Position numbers and translations under genes: made by a program
Shown here: positions 53,564 through 63,572 of the stretch, in pieces
Position numbering within the stretch: position 1 is the stretch's first letter
Layout of the letters: every line of letters begins with the position of its first letter
From: an uncultured Sulfitobacter sp.
Lineage (GTDB): Bacteria; Pseudomonadota; Alphaproteobacteria; Rhodobacterales; Rhodobacteraceae
Length of the DNA: 64,000 bases
Direction of reading: 5' to 3'
Assembly: GCA_947501805.1 (NCBI GenBank)
Contig: CANMXJ010000011.1
Span: 62,001-126,000 of the forward strand
Notes under the pieces: model-generated
Seen by the model: only the letters and a program-made list of their open reading frames with translations
The model's database searches: none
Told to the model about the DNA's origin: nothing

Positions 53564-54400
53564 TTAGGTTTTCTTGGTGTCATCAACGATGTTCATCGTC
53601 GCCACACCGCTGTTGCCCAGTTCGACGGACGCAAAAGGACCGCCGTGGCACATGTTGCCAGGGTCTTGGTTGTCCATTGGTCCGGTCTCGGCCAGAATCG
53701 TTTCGGCAAACTGCTCAGCGTTGTCGGTCGGACGGTAGCCAAGGAAGCTGGCCTTGCTGTTATCCACGGGCGCACGATCATTGTTTGACACCCCATAGAC
53801 GATGGAGAACCCGGTCACGGGAGTTTCAATGCTGCGCTGTACCAGCTGGATCAGATCATCATAGGACAACCACGACCCCAAAGCGCGGGCATTGGTGACC
53901 TGGGCGCAGGACAGGATGCGCATGTGCACACTTTCGAGGCCGCGTTTGTCCCAGTACATTGAACCGAGGTCTTCTGCGAAACACTTGGCCAGACCATAAA
54001 ACGTATCAGGGCGGTGGCGGACTTCGGTGTCGATAAATTCGTTCTTTGGATGCATGCCGACGGCATGGATCGAACTGGCATAGACAACCCGTTTCAACCC
54101 GTGCTGATAAGCGGCTTCCCAGATGTTATAGGCACCGACAAAGTTCGGCCCCAGCAGTTTGTCAAACGGGCCTTCGTCTGCATATGCGCCCATATGAACC
54201 ACCATATCCGCGCCTTCGAGAACGCGCATCATGTCATCAAGGCTTGCCAGATCACCCTTTGCATAAGTTTCCCCATCATAAAGAGTGCCGATATCGTCAA
54301 CCATGTCCGTCGATACCAACGTGTCACACATCTTGGACAGTGGTTCGCGCAGATACGACCCAAGGCGGCCAGCGGCCCCTGTAAGAACAAGTTTTTTCAT
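53564..54400 (-). CDS. Uronate-dehydrogenase-like NAD-dependent epimerase/dehydratase
   Basis: This 278-residue extended SDR resembles uronate dehydrogenase (Udh), which oxidises hexuronates to aldarolactones. It shows VLTGAAGRLGSYLRE, VVHMGAYADEGPFDKLLGPN, YASSIHAVG (catalytic Ser), YGLAKCFAEDL (Tyr-x3-Lys) and MRILSCAQVTNARALGSWLS with the substrate-binding Arg. The C-terminus FLGYRPTDNAEQFA also fits. The adjacent HpaI-family aldolase, a family that includes ketodeoxyglucarate aldolases, makes a sugar-acid role possible. Confidence 0.85.
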   Translation of the reverse strand: MKKLVLTGAAGRLGSYLREPLSKMCDTLVSTDMVDDIGTLYDGETYAKGDLASLDDMMRVLEGADMVVHMGAYADEGPFDKLLGPNFVGAYNIWEAAYQHGLKRVVYASSIHAVGMHPKNEFIDTEVRHRPDTFYGLAKCFAEDLGSMYWDKRGLESVHMRILSCAQVTNARALGSWLSYDDLIQLVQRSIETPVTGFSIVYGVSNNDRAPVDNSKASFLGYRPTDNAEQFAETILAETGPMDNQDPGNMCHGGPFASVELGNSGVATMNIVDDTKKT

Positions 54401-54489
54401 ATTAATGAGCCTTTATGTTAGGATTTCTATGCAGCTTTTGGCGTTCGTTGTCAGCCGGATCGGGGCAAGCATAACCGCTGTCGCTACGG

Positions 54490-55263
54490 TCATGCCAGTT
54501 TCTGTTTCACCGCAGCAAGTGCGGCATCGGACGCCTTGGCCAGCAAGCCGCTATCTGATGCGCAGGCAACAAAGGTGAACCCTTCGTTCAACAATTCGGC
54601 GGCAAATTCGGGGTTCATTACAAGAGTGCCCACGGGAACACCCTTGGCGATCAACGCCTGTGCTGCAGGTCTGATCAACGCCCAGACGTCCGGATGCATG
54701 GGCTGGCCCAGATGACCAATGTCCGCCGCAATATCCGCAGGTCCAAAGAAAATACCGGACACACCATCAAGCGTTCCGATTTCAACAGCACGCCCAACAG
54801 CCGCCGCCGTTTCGAGTTGCAAAAGAACCGTAGTTTCCGCCTCGACCCGCGCGAGATAATCCGTCACCCGACCAAATTTATTGGCACGGGTGGAGCCTGA
54901 AACACCCCGCATGCCATTTGGCGGATAGCGTGTTGCGGCGATGGCCTTTTGCGCCTCTTCAACCGTCTGGATCATCGGGAACAACAGGCCCGGCACGCCC
55001 AGATCAAGCAGACGTTTGACGATCACCGGATCATTCCATTCCGGACGCACAATCGCAGTGGTCGTTGATGCCGCAAAGGCCTGTAGCTGGCCCAGAACAC
55101 TCATGTAATCGTTGGGTGAATGCTCCATATCAATAAGCGCCCAGTCATAACCCGCAGGGGCGGTGATCTCGGCCACAAATGCACTGGAAAGCGTCACCCA
55201 AAGTCCGACCTGCTTGTCCCCCGTCGCCAAAGCGTGGGTAAATGGATTCTTTGCCATGTCCAT
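54490..55263 (-). CDS. HpcH/HpaI-family class II aldolase
   Basis: This 257-residue pyruvate-dependent aldolase is of the HpaI/GarL/RhmA family. It shows GLWVTLSSAFVAEITAPAGYDWALIDMEHSPND, PGLLFPMIQTVEEA, a metal-site region around LLQLETAAAVGRAVEI and FFGPADIAADIG. It cleaves 2-keto-3-deoxy acids to pyruvate and an aldehyde; the exact substrate is unknown. The start ATG shares its A with the stop of the upstream flavoprotein (TGATG), so they are coupled. Confidence 0.9.
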   Translation of the reverse strand: MDMAKNPFTHALATGDKQVGLWVTLSSAFVAEITAPAGYDWALIDMEHSPNDYMSVLGQLQAFAASTTTAIVRPEWNDPVIVKRLLDLGVPGLLFPMIQTVEEAQKAIAATRYPPNGMRGVSGSTRANKFGRVTDYLARVEAETTVLLQLETAAAVGRAVEIGTLDGVSGIFFGPADIAADIGHLGQPMHPDVWALIRPAAQALIAKGVPVGTLVMNPEFAAELLNEGFTFVACASDSGLLAKASDAALAAVKQKLA

Positions 55264-56477
55264 CAGATGATCGCCTTTTCAATAATCGGCCGGTTCGCCG
55301 CGATACGCTCGAAGTTGAAAGGCGACAGGTCAAGCGCCTTGTATGCGCCGTGAACCATGATCTCTGCCGTTGCGCGCCCCATGGCGGGGGATTGTTGTAA
55401 CCCGTGACCGGAGAACCCGTTGAGGAAAAAGAAGTTTTCGACTTCGGTATGTGGCCCCATGATCGCGTTGTGATCAAAAGTGTTGTAGGCATAATGCCCG
55501 GCCCATTCCGATTGCACCTTGATTGCCTCAAACTGCGGGATGCGGGTGGCCAGTATGGGCCAGACGTGGTTTTCCCAAATATTGTGGTCCATCTGGAAAT
55601 CATCGTAGTCGACAGAGGGATCAATCTCGGAATGGCCCCCGCATTGGTACGTTCCCCCGCCATTTTCGCGCACATGCACGCCGGATGGATCAATTGTCAG
55701 CGGCAGGTCTCGATCCAGCGGTTGTTCGGCCGAGAATATCCACGAATACCGCTTGCGCGGCTCAACAGGCACTGTGACCCCGGCCATTTTTGCCGTTTCG
55801 ATCGCACGTGGACCGGAGGCATTGAGCACCTGAGCGCAGGCGATTACCTCGCCCGACTTGAGCGTCACGCTTTCAACCCGTGTGCCGGCCGTATTCTTTG
55901 TCATTGCGACAACTTCGTTCTGAACATATTCGACACCACGTTCGCGCGCCGACTTGCGCCACCAATCGAACACGGCCGTTGCATCCCAAAAGCCCTCGTC
56001 AACAAGGTTGATCGACCCCAGCACGATGTCGTCCACATTATAAAACGGATAGGCTGCCTTGATCTGCTCTGGCGTCATCAATTGCGTTGCGGCACCAGCT
56101 GCGATTTGTGTGGCATGGCTTTCACGCAGAACATCAGCAAAGACGTTGTTATCCGCCAGATACATGTAGCCAAAATTCTGGATGCTCAGTTCCGGCACGC
56201 GGTCGTCATTTCCCATGTAGCGCGGCAGGTTTTTTACGAAATCCGCAGCAAACTGCGAAATCCGCACGTTCAGCGCGCTTGAAAACTGCTGCCGCATGCA
56301 GGAATTGGTATGCATGGTAGAGGAAAACTCATAACTTTTGTCTTTCTCCACCACCAGCACAGTGCCGTCAAAATCCTTGTCATCCGACAAGAACCACGCA
56401 GCCGAAGCGCCCATGATCGCGCCGCCCACAATTACGATGTCATAGCTTGTGTTTTTCGGTGTTTGCGTTTGGCTCAC
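55263..56477 (-). CDS. DAO-family FAD-dependent oxidoreductase
   Basis: This 404-residue flavoprotein of the D-amino acid oxidase / sarcosine oxidase beta group has the dinucleotide site IVIVGGAIMGASAAWFL, an inserted substrate domain, and the late FAD motif FFLNGFSGHGLQQSPAMGRATAEIM. It oxidises a secondary or alpha amine. There is no signal peptide. The start overlaps the HyuB stop by four bases (ATGA). With HyuAB upstream, the substrate may be an amino acid freed from a cyclic amide, for example sarcosine from N-methylhydantoin. Confidence 0.88.
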   Translation of the reverse strand: MSQTQTPKNTSYDIVIVGGAIMGASAAWFLSDDKDFDGTVLVVEKDKSYEFSSTMHTNSCMRQQFSSALNVRISQFAADFVKNLPRYMGNDDRVPELSIQNFGYMYLADNNVFADVLRESHATQIAAGAATQLMTPEQIKAAYPFYNVDDIVLGSINLVDEGFWDATAVFDWWRKSARERGVEYVQNEVVAMTKNTAGTRVESVTLKSGEVIACAQVLNASGPRAIETAKMAGVTVPVEPRKRYSWIFSAEQPLDRDLPLTIDPSGVHVRENGGGTYQCGGHSEIDPSVDYDDFQMDHNIWENHVWPILATRIPQFEAIKVQSEWAGHYAYNTFDHNAIMGPHTEVENFFFLNGFSGHGLQQSPAMGRATAEIMVHGAYKALDLSPFNFERIAANRPIIEKAII

Positions 56478-58183
56478 ACGTCTTCCCCTTTTGCAATCGC
56501 CGCCTGTACCGCTGCAACATCAGCCGCGCTCAGACCATAGGCCTGCGCAGCCGTTTCAGCCGAGATATACCCACGCGCAAGGTCACGTTTGACCGCTTCC
56601 ACAGGTCTGTCTTTTGGATCGCCATAGCCAGCGCCCCCCGGAAAGGCCATCATCACGCGGCGGCCATGCGCGACAAATTGTTTCCCCTTGCCGTTCATTT
56701 TTGTCCCGTTGTCCTGTTCGATCGTGGTCGGCGCGCCTGCCCCGCCACCGCGCCGTCCTTTGGCCGGATGGTCCACGCGATCAAACATAGCCTGAATATC
56801 AAACTCGTGGCCCTCACGTGCACCAACTACCATGTATTGCCCCAAACCGCCGCGCTGCTTACCGGCACCGCCTGAGTCGGGGCGCAGTTCCTTGCGCCAG
56901 ATGATCACCGGACCTGCGTGTTCGGTTGCCTCAATCGGCATGGTCATCACACCGGAGGGAAAGGCAGTTGCGTTCAACCCGTCAAATTCTGGCCGCGCGC
57001 CGGAGCCACCGGAGTTAAACGTCAACACCTCGGAGCGACGTGCATCCGGCGGGGCGGGCGCATCGCTGCGCGGGCGCAGGGAGACCTGAAAGTTGCACAG
57101 GCATCCGGCCCCTTCGGCAGGCACCAATCCGGGCACGATCTGGTCAAAGGCGTTGAACACGGCGTCCGGTACAAAGTGGCCAACGATATGACGCAAAGCC
57201 ACTGGCGCGGGATGCACGGCGTTCACGATGGTATCAACAGGGGCTTCGATTTCGAACGGCGCAAGCGAGGCTGCATTATTGGGGATTTCGGGCGCAATCG
57301 CGACCTTCAAAGCATAACAGGCATACGCCTTGGCATAGACCAGCGGGCAGTTGATGCCTTTCTTGTCGATACCTGAAGTGCCCGTGAAATCCGACACGAT
57401 CCTGTCCTCGTGGATCGTAACCTTGACCTTTAAGGTTATCGGCTTTTCAAACCCGTCCACTGTCAGCTCTCCATCCGCCGACGTGCGTGGCAAGGCGGCG
57501 ATCCGCTCCAGCGTGGCACGACGCGAATTGTCGAGGATGAAACGGGCGATACCGGACAGATCATCAAGGTTGAACTCCCGCATCATGTCGATCAGACGGC
57601 GATGCCCGATCTCGTTACAGGTCGCCAGTGCATACATGTCACCAATCAGTTGATCCGGTTCCCGCACATTCCCCCGCACGATCCGCACCAGCGTTTGATC
57701 AACCTCACCCCGCTCGGCGAATTTCATGATGGGGATGTAAAGGCCTTCCTCGTAAACACTTGCAGCATCCGCGCCAAATCCACGTCCGCCAATATCCACG
57801 ATATGCGCCGTGCAGGCAAAAAAGCCGACAAGGACTCCGTTGTGAAAGGATGGTGTGACCATGGTGATGTCGTGCAGGTGGCCTGTGCCTTCCCATGGAT
57901 CGTTGGTGACATAGACGTCACCCTCAAAGATGTTCTGCCGCCCGATGCGGCGGATGAAATGCGCCACTGCATCCGCCATGGCATTCACGTGGCCGGGCGT
58001 GCCTGTCACGGCTTGGGCAAGCATCTGGCCTTGCAAATCGTACACCCCTGCCGAAAGATCACCCGCCTCTCGCACAGAGGTAGAAAACGCAGTCCGTACA
58101 AGCGCCTGCGCCTGTTCCTCAACAACCGAGATCAGGCGGTTCCACATAACTTGATAGGCGACGTTGGAAGTTTGTTCTGCCAT
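56474..58183 (-). CDS. hyuB: Hydantoinase/oxoprolinase beta subunit (HyuB)
   Basis: This 569-residue HyuB-family protein has the N-terminal TAFSTSVREAGDLSAGVYDLQGQMLAQAVTGTPGHVNAM, then YVTNDPWEGTGHLHD and GFFACTAHIVDIGGRG. Later segments GAGCLCNF and FNSGGSGARPEFDGL are also family-specific. With HyuA it forms an ATP-dependent cyclic-amide hydrolase (5-oxoproline, hydantoins, N-methylhydantoin), though some members are carboxylases. It lies 4 bases after hyuA. Confidence 0.93.
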   Translation of the reverse strand: MAEQTSNVAYQVMWNRLISVVEEQAQALVRTAFSTSVREAGDLSAGVYDLQGQMLAQAVTGTPGHVNAMADAVAHFIRRIGRQNIFEGDVYVTNDPWEGTGHLHDITMVTPSFHNGVLVGFFACTAHIVDIGGRGFGADAASVYEEGLYIPIMKFAERGEVDQTLVRIVRGNVREPDQLIGDMYALATCNEIGHRRLIDMMREFNLDDLSGIARFILDNSRRATLERIAALPRTSADGELTVDGFEKPITLKVKVTIHEDRIVSDFTGTSGIDKKGINCPLVYAKAYACYALKVAIAPEIPNNAASLAPFEIEAPVDTIVNAVHPAPVALRHIVGHFVPDAVFNAFDQIVPGLVPAEGAGCLCNFQVSLRPRSDAPAPPDARRSEVLTFNSGGSGARPEFDGLNATAFPSGVMTMPIEATEHAGPVIIWRKELRPDSGGAGKQRGGLGQYMVVGAREGHEFDIQAMFDRVDHPAKGRRGGGAGAPTTIEQDNGTKMNGKGKQFVAHGRRVMMAFPGGAGYGDPKDRPVEAVKRDLARGYISAETAAQAYGLSAADVAAVQAAIAKGEDV

Positions 58184-58187
58184 GATC

Positions 58188-60266
58188 TTATCCTTTCACG
58201 CGCAGGTCGATACACCCATCGGGCTGACGAAGGGCCGTGCGGCTGGAGGGCACAATGATGGTGGTCTCGTCCTCGGCAATCACCGATGGTCCGTCCACGG
58301 TTGCGCCGACTTCCATCGCGTTGCGCAGGACAATATCTGCATCGACAAAACCGGCAATCGCGGGGTCAAACAGCTTGCGTTCACCGTGACGTTTTGCGGT
58401 GCCCGTGCCAGAATTCTCGGCCACGCGTGCAACCTCTTCGGGGGGCGTTGTCGCATTGACGGACCAGACAGTGATTTCAATATCCATCCCTTCTACGGCC
58501 CGGCCAAACAGCTTGACGTAATCCTCGATAAAGCGCGCCTCAAAGGTGGCAACATCAGGGTTCATTGCCTGGTCATGGGTCAAGGTGATCGGAATTTCCC
58601 AGCCTTGACCGGAATAGCGCATGTAGACTTTGAATTCCGACAGGATCGGTGCGGTCGCATCGCAATTGCGGACAAATCCTGTAGCTTCGGCCTGCAAATC
58701 TGTTAGCAAGGCTTTGATCTTTTCGGCATCAAAACCGGCAAGCGTCATATATACTGAACGGTTCGCCTCAAAGCTGAAGGGTGCGCGTAAGAACCCGATG
58801 GCAGAGCCGACGCCCGCGCCTTGTGGCACCAGCAGGCGGTCCACGCCGAGTTTCTCGCAGAGCCGCCCCGCATGCAACGGTGCCGCACCGCCAAAGGCGA
58901 TCATCGTGTATTCCGACAGGTCTTCGCCATTTTCCACCGCATGCACGCGGGCGGCGTTGGCCATGTTTTCGTCGACCACCTCCGCCAGACCAAAGGCGGA
59001 GGTTGCGGCGTCCATATCAAGCTCATCACCCAACACATCCGTCAACGCTTTGGCAGATGCGTCTGCATCTAGCGTCATGGTGCCCCCTGCAAAGTTATCA
59101 GGGTCCAGCTTGCCCAGTACAAGGTCGGCGTCTGTCACGGCAGGCTTGGCACCGCCACGCCCGTAACAGGCGGGGCCGGGTTCGGAGCCTGCCGATTCAG
59201 GCCCGACACGGATCTGGCGCATGGCATCTACATGCGCAAGCGAGCCGCCACCCGCGCCGATCTCGACCATGTCGATCACGGGGATCGAAATCGGCATGCC
59301 GGACCCTTTCTTGAAACGGTAAGTACGGGCCACTTCGAAGACGCGGGATGTTTTGGGCGTCTGGTTCTTGATTAGGCAAATCTTGGCCGTGGTGCCCCCC
59401 ATGTCAAAGGACAGCACCTTGTCCAAGCCATAGCGCGCCGCGATGTTGGCCGCGAAAACAGCACCACCTGCCGGGCCGGATTCGACCAGTCGCACGGGAA
59501 ATTCGGCCGCGTTTTCAATCGAGATAATCCCGCCACCCGAATGCATCAGGAAGATGTTGCAGGACACGCCCTCAACGCGCAGACGCCCTTCAAGGCGGCC
59601 CAGATAGGATTTCATCAGGGGCTTGATATAGGCGTTGGCAACGACGGTGTTAAAGCGTTCGTATTCGCGCATCTGGGGCGACACTTCGCAAGACAGGGAC
59701 ACCATGGCGTCCGGCATCATCTCGGCCAGAACCTCGCCGACCAGCTTTTCATGGGCATCATTCAGGTAGGAATGGATCAGCCCGACGGCGACACTTTCGT
59801 ATCCTGCAGCTGCAATCTGCGCTACCACGGGTTCGATGTCGGCGCGGGTCAGGGGCAGCAGTTCAGTGCCGCTGGCATCCATACGACCCGGCACTGTGTA
59901 GCGCATCTGTCGTGGCAACAGCGGTTCGGGCAAGGTCAGGTTCAGATCATATTGTTCAAACCGCGACTCGGTGCGCATTTCGATCACATCGCGGAACCCT
60001 TGCGTGGTGATCAAGGCCGTCTTTGCCCCGCGCCGCTCGATCAGTGCGTTTGTTGCCAGTGTCGTGCCATGAATAATCTGGTTGATCTGTGACGGCGCAA
60101 TTCCCGCCTTTGTGCAGACCTGATGCATGCCATCGATGATCGCGTTTTCCGGGGCGATGTACGTTGTCAGAACTTTGGTTGAAAACGATGCAGTCCCGAC
60201 CTCTAGCACCACGTCGGTAAACGTCCCGCCAATATCAACACCAAGACGCACGGATTGTTCGCTCAT
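58188..60266 (-). CDS. hyuA: Hydantoinase/oxoprolinase alpha subunit (HyuA)
   Basis: This 692-residue HyuA-family protein has the ATPase-like N-terminus GVDIGGTFTDVVLE, GTTLATNALIERRGAKTALITTQGFRDVIEM, and the actin-like core LSFDMGGTTAKICLI. It continues with IGAGGGSLAHVD, GPESAGSEPGPACYGRGG and AFGGAAPLHAGRL. It is the ATP-using subunit. It is the first gene of the operon; a LysR gene lies 120 bases upstream on the same strand. Confidence 0.94.
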   Translation of the reverse strand: MSEQSVRLGVDIGGTFTDVVLEVGTASFSTKVLTTYIAPENAIIDGMHQVCTKAGIAPSQINQIIHGTTLATNALIERRGAKTALITTQGFRDVIEMRTESRFEQYDLNLTLPEPLLPRQMRYTVPGRMDASGTELLPLTRADIEPVVAQIAAAGYESVAVGLIHSYLNDAHEKLVGEVLAEMMPDAMVSLSCEVSPQMREYERFNTVVANAYIKPLMKSYLGRLEGRLRVEGVSCNIFLMHSGGGIISIENAAEFPVRLVESGPAGGAVFAANIAARYGLDKVLSFDMGGTTAKICLIKNQTPKTSRVFEVARTYRFKKGSGMPISIPVIDMVEIGAGGGSLAHVDAMRQIRVGPESAGSEPGPACYGRGGAKPAVTDADLVLGKLDPDNFAGGTMTLDADASAKALTDVLGDELDMDAATSAFGLAEVVDENMANAARVHAVENGEDLSEYTMIAFGGAAPLHAGRLCEKLGVDRLLVPQGAGVGSAIGFLRAPFSFEANRSVYMTLAGFDAEKIKALLTDLQAEATGFVRNCDATAPILSEFKVYMRYSGQGWEIPITLTHDQAMNPDVATFEARFIEDYVKLFGRAVEGMDIEITVWSVNATTPPEEVARVAENSGTGTAKRHGERKLFDPAIAGFVDADIVLRNAMEVGATVDGPSVIAEDETTIIVPSSRTALRQPDGCIDLRVKG

Positions 60267-60386
60267 AGACTCACCCCAAATTCGAATTGCCTCAGGTTAA
60301 GGAATTCGAGCCAATAATCACAAATTATTTTTGGCTATAGGAGTGATCGCTATTCTTTATCATATGCAAAAGGTGGCCCGTCTCTG

Positions 60387-61283
60387 CTAACCCTTGGCAG
60401 CAGCAGCGGCCAAGGTCGCGCAATGGGAAAGATACAGCGCGGCCTTCTCGGTCTGGTATCTGGCAGCAAAGCGCAATGGCGATGGCGTCCAGTTCACGTC
60501 AATTTCGACAAGACTCTGATCCGCAAGCTGTTTCTCGACCAATGCTCTTGGCAATAACGTCACCCCCATCCCGTCTGCCGCCATCTGGACACAGGACGCA
60601 AGGCTGTTTGAGGCGACAAAACGCGTGGTAGAAAGCGACTGTTCCTCTGCATGCTCGACCAGTTCGACGTAAGCTTGGGTGTGCCGCGCATGGGTCAGGA
60701 CGGAATGGGGCAACAAATCTGATAGCGTTTTTTCGCCCACAAGCCCCTCTGCCAACCGGGGAGCGGCAACCCAGATGTAGGGGAAATGCCCCAACTCTAT
60801 CACGCCGCTTGCAGGCGTTGCAAAAGGGGCGGACTGGATCACCAGATCCAGTTGGTTGGCACGCAATTCACTGTCAAGATGGCGCGATAAATCGACGGTC
60901 AGTTCCACGTTCAACGCGGGATATGCCGCTTTGATGCTGCGCAGATAGGCATGCAGCCAAGTACAGGCGACCAGCTCGGTCACTCCCAGCCTCAGACGAT
61001 CGACAACAAGGTCCGGGCGATCGGCGATCTGCACAATCCGTTCTGCCTCGCGCAGGATATTGCGCGCCACACCAAGGATCTCGCCGCCCTCATGCGTCAA
61101 CTGCACAGAGCCTGCGTCGCGCTGCATCAAAACCACGCCAAGCGTCTTTTCCAGCCCCCCGATCCGCGAAGATATATTGGGTTGGGTCGTGCCCAGATGA
61201 GAGGCCGCTTTGCGAAAACTGCCCAGTTCGGCCACCCAGACCAGAGCTTCGAGCTGTTTAATGTTCAACACGTTTCCGATCAC
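60387..61283 (-). CDS. LysR-family regulator upstream of hyuAB
   Basis: This 298-residue protein starts with GTG at 61283 (AAGGAAC ahead). The HTH is LNIKQLEALVWVAELGSFRKAASHLGTTQPNISSRIGGLEKTLG. The effector domain carries LRLGVTELVACTWLHAYLRSIKAAYPALNVELTV. Its position points to control of the downstream hyuAB operon. Confidence 0.9.
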   Translation of the reverse strand: MIGNVLNIKQLEALVWVAELGSFRKAASHLGTTQPNISSRIGGLEKTLGVVLMQRDAGSVQLTHEGGEILGVARNILREAERIVQIADRPDLVVDRLRLGVTELVACTWLHAYLRSIKAAYPALNVELTVDLSRHLDSELRANQLDLVIQSAPFATPASGVIELGHFPYIWVAAPRLAEGLVGEKTLSDLLPHSVLTHARHTQAYVELVEHAEEQSLSTTRFVASNSLASCVQMAADGMGVTLLPRALVEKQLADQSLVEIDVNWTPSPLRFAARYQTEKAALYLSHCATLAAAAAKG

Positions 61284-61722
61284 GACATGTTCCTTTGGCT
61301 TGAAGCTGGCAAAAACGGCAATTTCAATGAAATGACCATGGGAAGGCGAATAGCCTATGCGTATCGCAGTTTAACCAGAGCATAAATGGGATTTATCAAA
61401 ACTCCCCCTCTGCCCCGCCCTCTTAACAAGCACAATGCAGCGTGTTCCGCAGGGAGACGCCGCCCATCCAGCCAGCGATCCAGATGTTTGCTATGCATAA
61501 AAAGGGGTACAATGGTCAGCGCGACCAACCTGCATCACAGAGCGGCTGACCTCTTTGCACAGCACTCCCTCAACGGTTTGATCTCTACGGCACGACCAAA
61601 GTAACCATACCGAGAACGCCGACAAAACCTTTAATTTCATAGGAGAATCCAACCAAACCATGCCTTTTGCTCCAAATTAGGTTTAGCGATTTCTCTACTT
61701 TTAACGGTACGACTTAAACTGA
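61284..61722. other. Intergenic stretch with no supportable gene
   Basis: These 439 bases upstream of the LysR gene turn AT-rich toward 61600-61740. The only longer frame (61386-61604) gives a basic, cysteine-containing peptide with no family and no Shine-Dalgarno site. Confidence 0.5.
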
Positions 61723-61881
61723 ATTCTTAAGACTAATTTAATTGCGCCAAACTCTGCTGCTGCCACCAATTTTTCTGAAGTTGTCAATTTTTCTGTCAGG
61801 GTCTGCAACACAACGGGGAACCGTTTAGACGCAAGCTATTGGACGAAAATCGCCGCCCGATTTGCATTCTCTGTTCCGAAG

Positions 61882-63066
61882 TTGATCGACAATGGCCTTG
61901 GTCTGAAAACAATAAAAGCGGGTCGGATATTCATTTTGCGCCGGGGAGATCTGTGCAGATTCACGATCGACCCGAGCCGCTATGAGGTCATCACCGATGC
62001 CGGCAGCCAATTCAACTCGCATATTGTGAACAGTACATCCGGCAATGGGCAAGCTGATTTTGACCCCACCGTTGTCGGATTGACTGGCGGCGATTCCATC
62101 ATTGCCAGGTCAAATACGGACAGCATCGATACCGATGTATCCTTCCAGCGCTACACCAACACAGGCTCAGCAGTTGGCTCGCAGCCCGACGGCGCGCCCG
62201 GATCGCCCAACCACGACAACGAAGTTGATTTGCTTGCACCAGAAGATGGTAGCTTTGGGGCGGTCCGGGACGATGACAACACGGGTGAACTGAAGTTGAA
62301 GCATTACGGCCCGACCGGTTCCCAGTTGGGCACCACAGGAACATTCGAAACCGGCATCGGTGCCAGTGACCTTCTGTCAACCGGCCTTCTGAATGGCCGT
62401 TTCATGGTGACATGGCGCGATCCCTCTTTCGAGATCAGGGCCGAGATATACGACACCCGCGACAACGCCAATGCAACCGCGGTCTATGATCCGGAAAGCA
62501 GGAAAGTCGGCACAATCGGCGATGACAATGCCTGCATTGCCGGTGCAGATTTTGTGAACACGATGGCTGACAATGACACTGTTTCATGGCCCCCAAATCC
62601 GTCGGTCGTGGATGGTGGCACCGGCATCGTCACGATTTCGATCAACGGTACTCTTGCATTAGGTGCCACATTCACCCTTCAGTCCGAAAACGATGGCTTC
62701 AACGGAACTCACAACCATCAGGAATAGATCAGTTTTGAAAACTATTTAGGCATCGGGAACGGACAGGAAGCTGTGACCGGATCTGTGGGCAACAACAGCG
62801 TCACTACCGATGGCGGCAATAACGTCAAAACCGGACTGTCTGGCAACGACACCCTTGATGGCGGAGGCGGCGTTGACCGCATCGACATCTCGGCGTTTGG
62901 CGTCAGTAACGGCGGCGGCTCAAATCAGGACTGGCGCGATGCGACAACATCTGTCGTGACAAGCGGTGGCGGCAGCAATGTAACGATCAATTGGGATGGC
63001 GGTGGCTCTCTGGTGCTGGAGGCCGTAGGCATTGCCAGCCTGACAGACAGCGACTTCGTGTTCTAG
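61882..63066 (+). pseudogene. Remnant of an RTX-like secreted protein, broken by an in-frame amber codon
   Basis: One frame runs from about 61723 to 63066 with a single TAG at 62725-62727. Before the stop it shows decayed repeats like those of roseobacter RTX adhesins (GQADFDPTVVGLTGGDSII, RYTNTGSAVG, GRFMVTWRD). After the stop, ISFENYLGIGNGQEAVTG and SGNDTLDGGGGVDRIDIS continue the usual Asn/Gly-rich calcium-binding pattern, so both halves were one protein. No proper start or signal is visible and the 5' part is missing. Readthrough of TAG is possible but a dead gene is simpler. Confidence 0.75.
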
Positions 63067-63092
63067 GCACAATCAATCCGGTTGTACTCTTC

Positions 63093-63124
63093 GGGGGCGG
63101 GGCACATAAAGTGTCCTCGCCCCC
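63093..63124 (+). terminator. Strong Rho-independent terminator after the RTX-like remnant
   Basis: A stem of about 13 bp (GGGGGCG / CGCCCCC outer, CAC / GTG inner, one bulge) with an ATAAA loop is followed by TTTTTG. It is intact although the gene before it is broken. Confidence 0.85.
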
Positions 63125-63129
63125 TTTTT

Positions 63130-63445
63130 GTTGCCGTTCAACCAACACTGATCTGCAAGACACCCTGCGCGACGTCCCTGCCTTTACGCCTGACCTGACA
63201 ATAGCGCGTAACCAAAACAGTCGAGCGGATAGAAAACACCACGACGCGGGCCTCGTTCCTAAAGAACACCTGGCACCCGTCACTATTCTGGACAAATGGT
63301 TGTTACGCTCTTCAGAAAGTAAACTTGGTGTGGTGGGGGAGAGCAACCTAGAACCCGTGACGTTCTCATTGCTCCGAGAAAGCGATTGCCGCCCAGCGCG
63401 ATCCGGCAAGTTCAGTTGCCGTTCCGCGACGCGAAAAGACGTTGG
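63130..63445. other. Intergenic stretch with no supportable gene
   Basis: These 316 bases between the terminator and the tRNA show only frames without family features. They lie downstream of the tRNA on its own strand, a common place for integration, but I found no repeat of the tRNA 3' end. Confidence 0.45.
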
Positions 63446-63530
63446 TGCGGGCGGTGGGACTCGAACCCACACGGGCACAAGGCCCAACAGATTTTAAGTC
63501 TGGTATGTCTACCATTCCATCACGCCCGCA
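63446..63530 (-). tRNA. tRNA-Leu (UAA)
   Basis: This 85-base gene on the minus strand has acceptor arms TGCGGGC / GCCCGCA, an anticodon loop CTTAAAA with anticodon TAA, a long variable arm typical of type II tRNAs and the T arm GGGTTCGAGTCCC. The CCA end is not encoded. Confidence 0.95.
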
Positions 63531-63572
63531 TCTGGTGCGCACCTAAACGAAACAGGGGCCCCGTGTAAATGG

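Noticed and set aside
61386-61604. 72-aa plus-strand frame in the gap before the RTX-like remnant
   Set aside because: No Shine-Dalgarno, no family, basic random-like composition.
62991-63497. 168-aa plus-strand frame across the terminator and tRNA
   Set aside because: It reads through a strong terminator and the antisense of tRNA-Leu, whose translation (GGGTRTHTG) is a known false-ORF pattern.
63130-63530. Possible integration site at tRNA-Leu
   Set aside because: No integrase and no direct repeat of the tRNA 3' end were found in the window.
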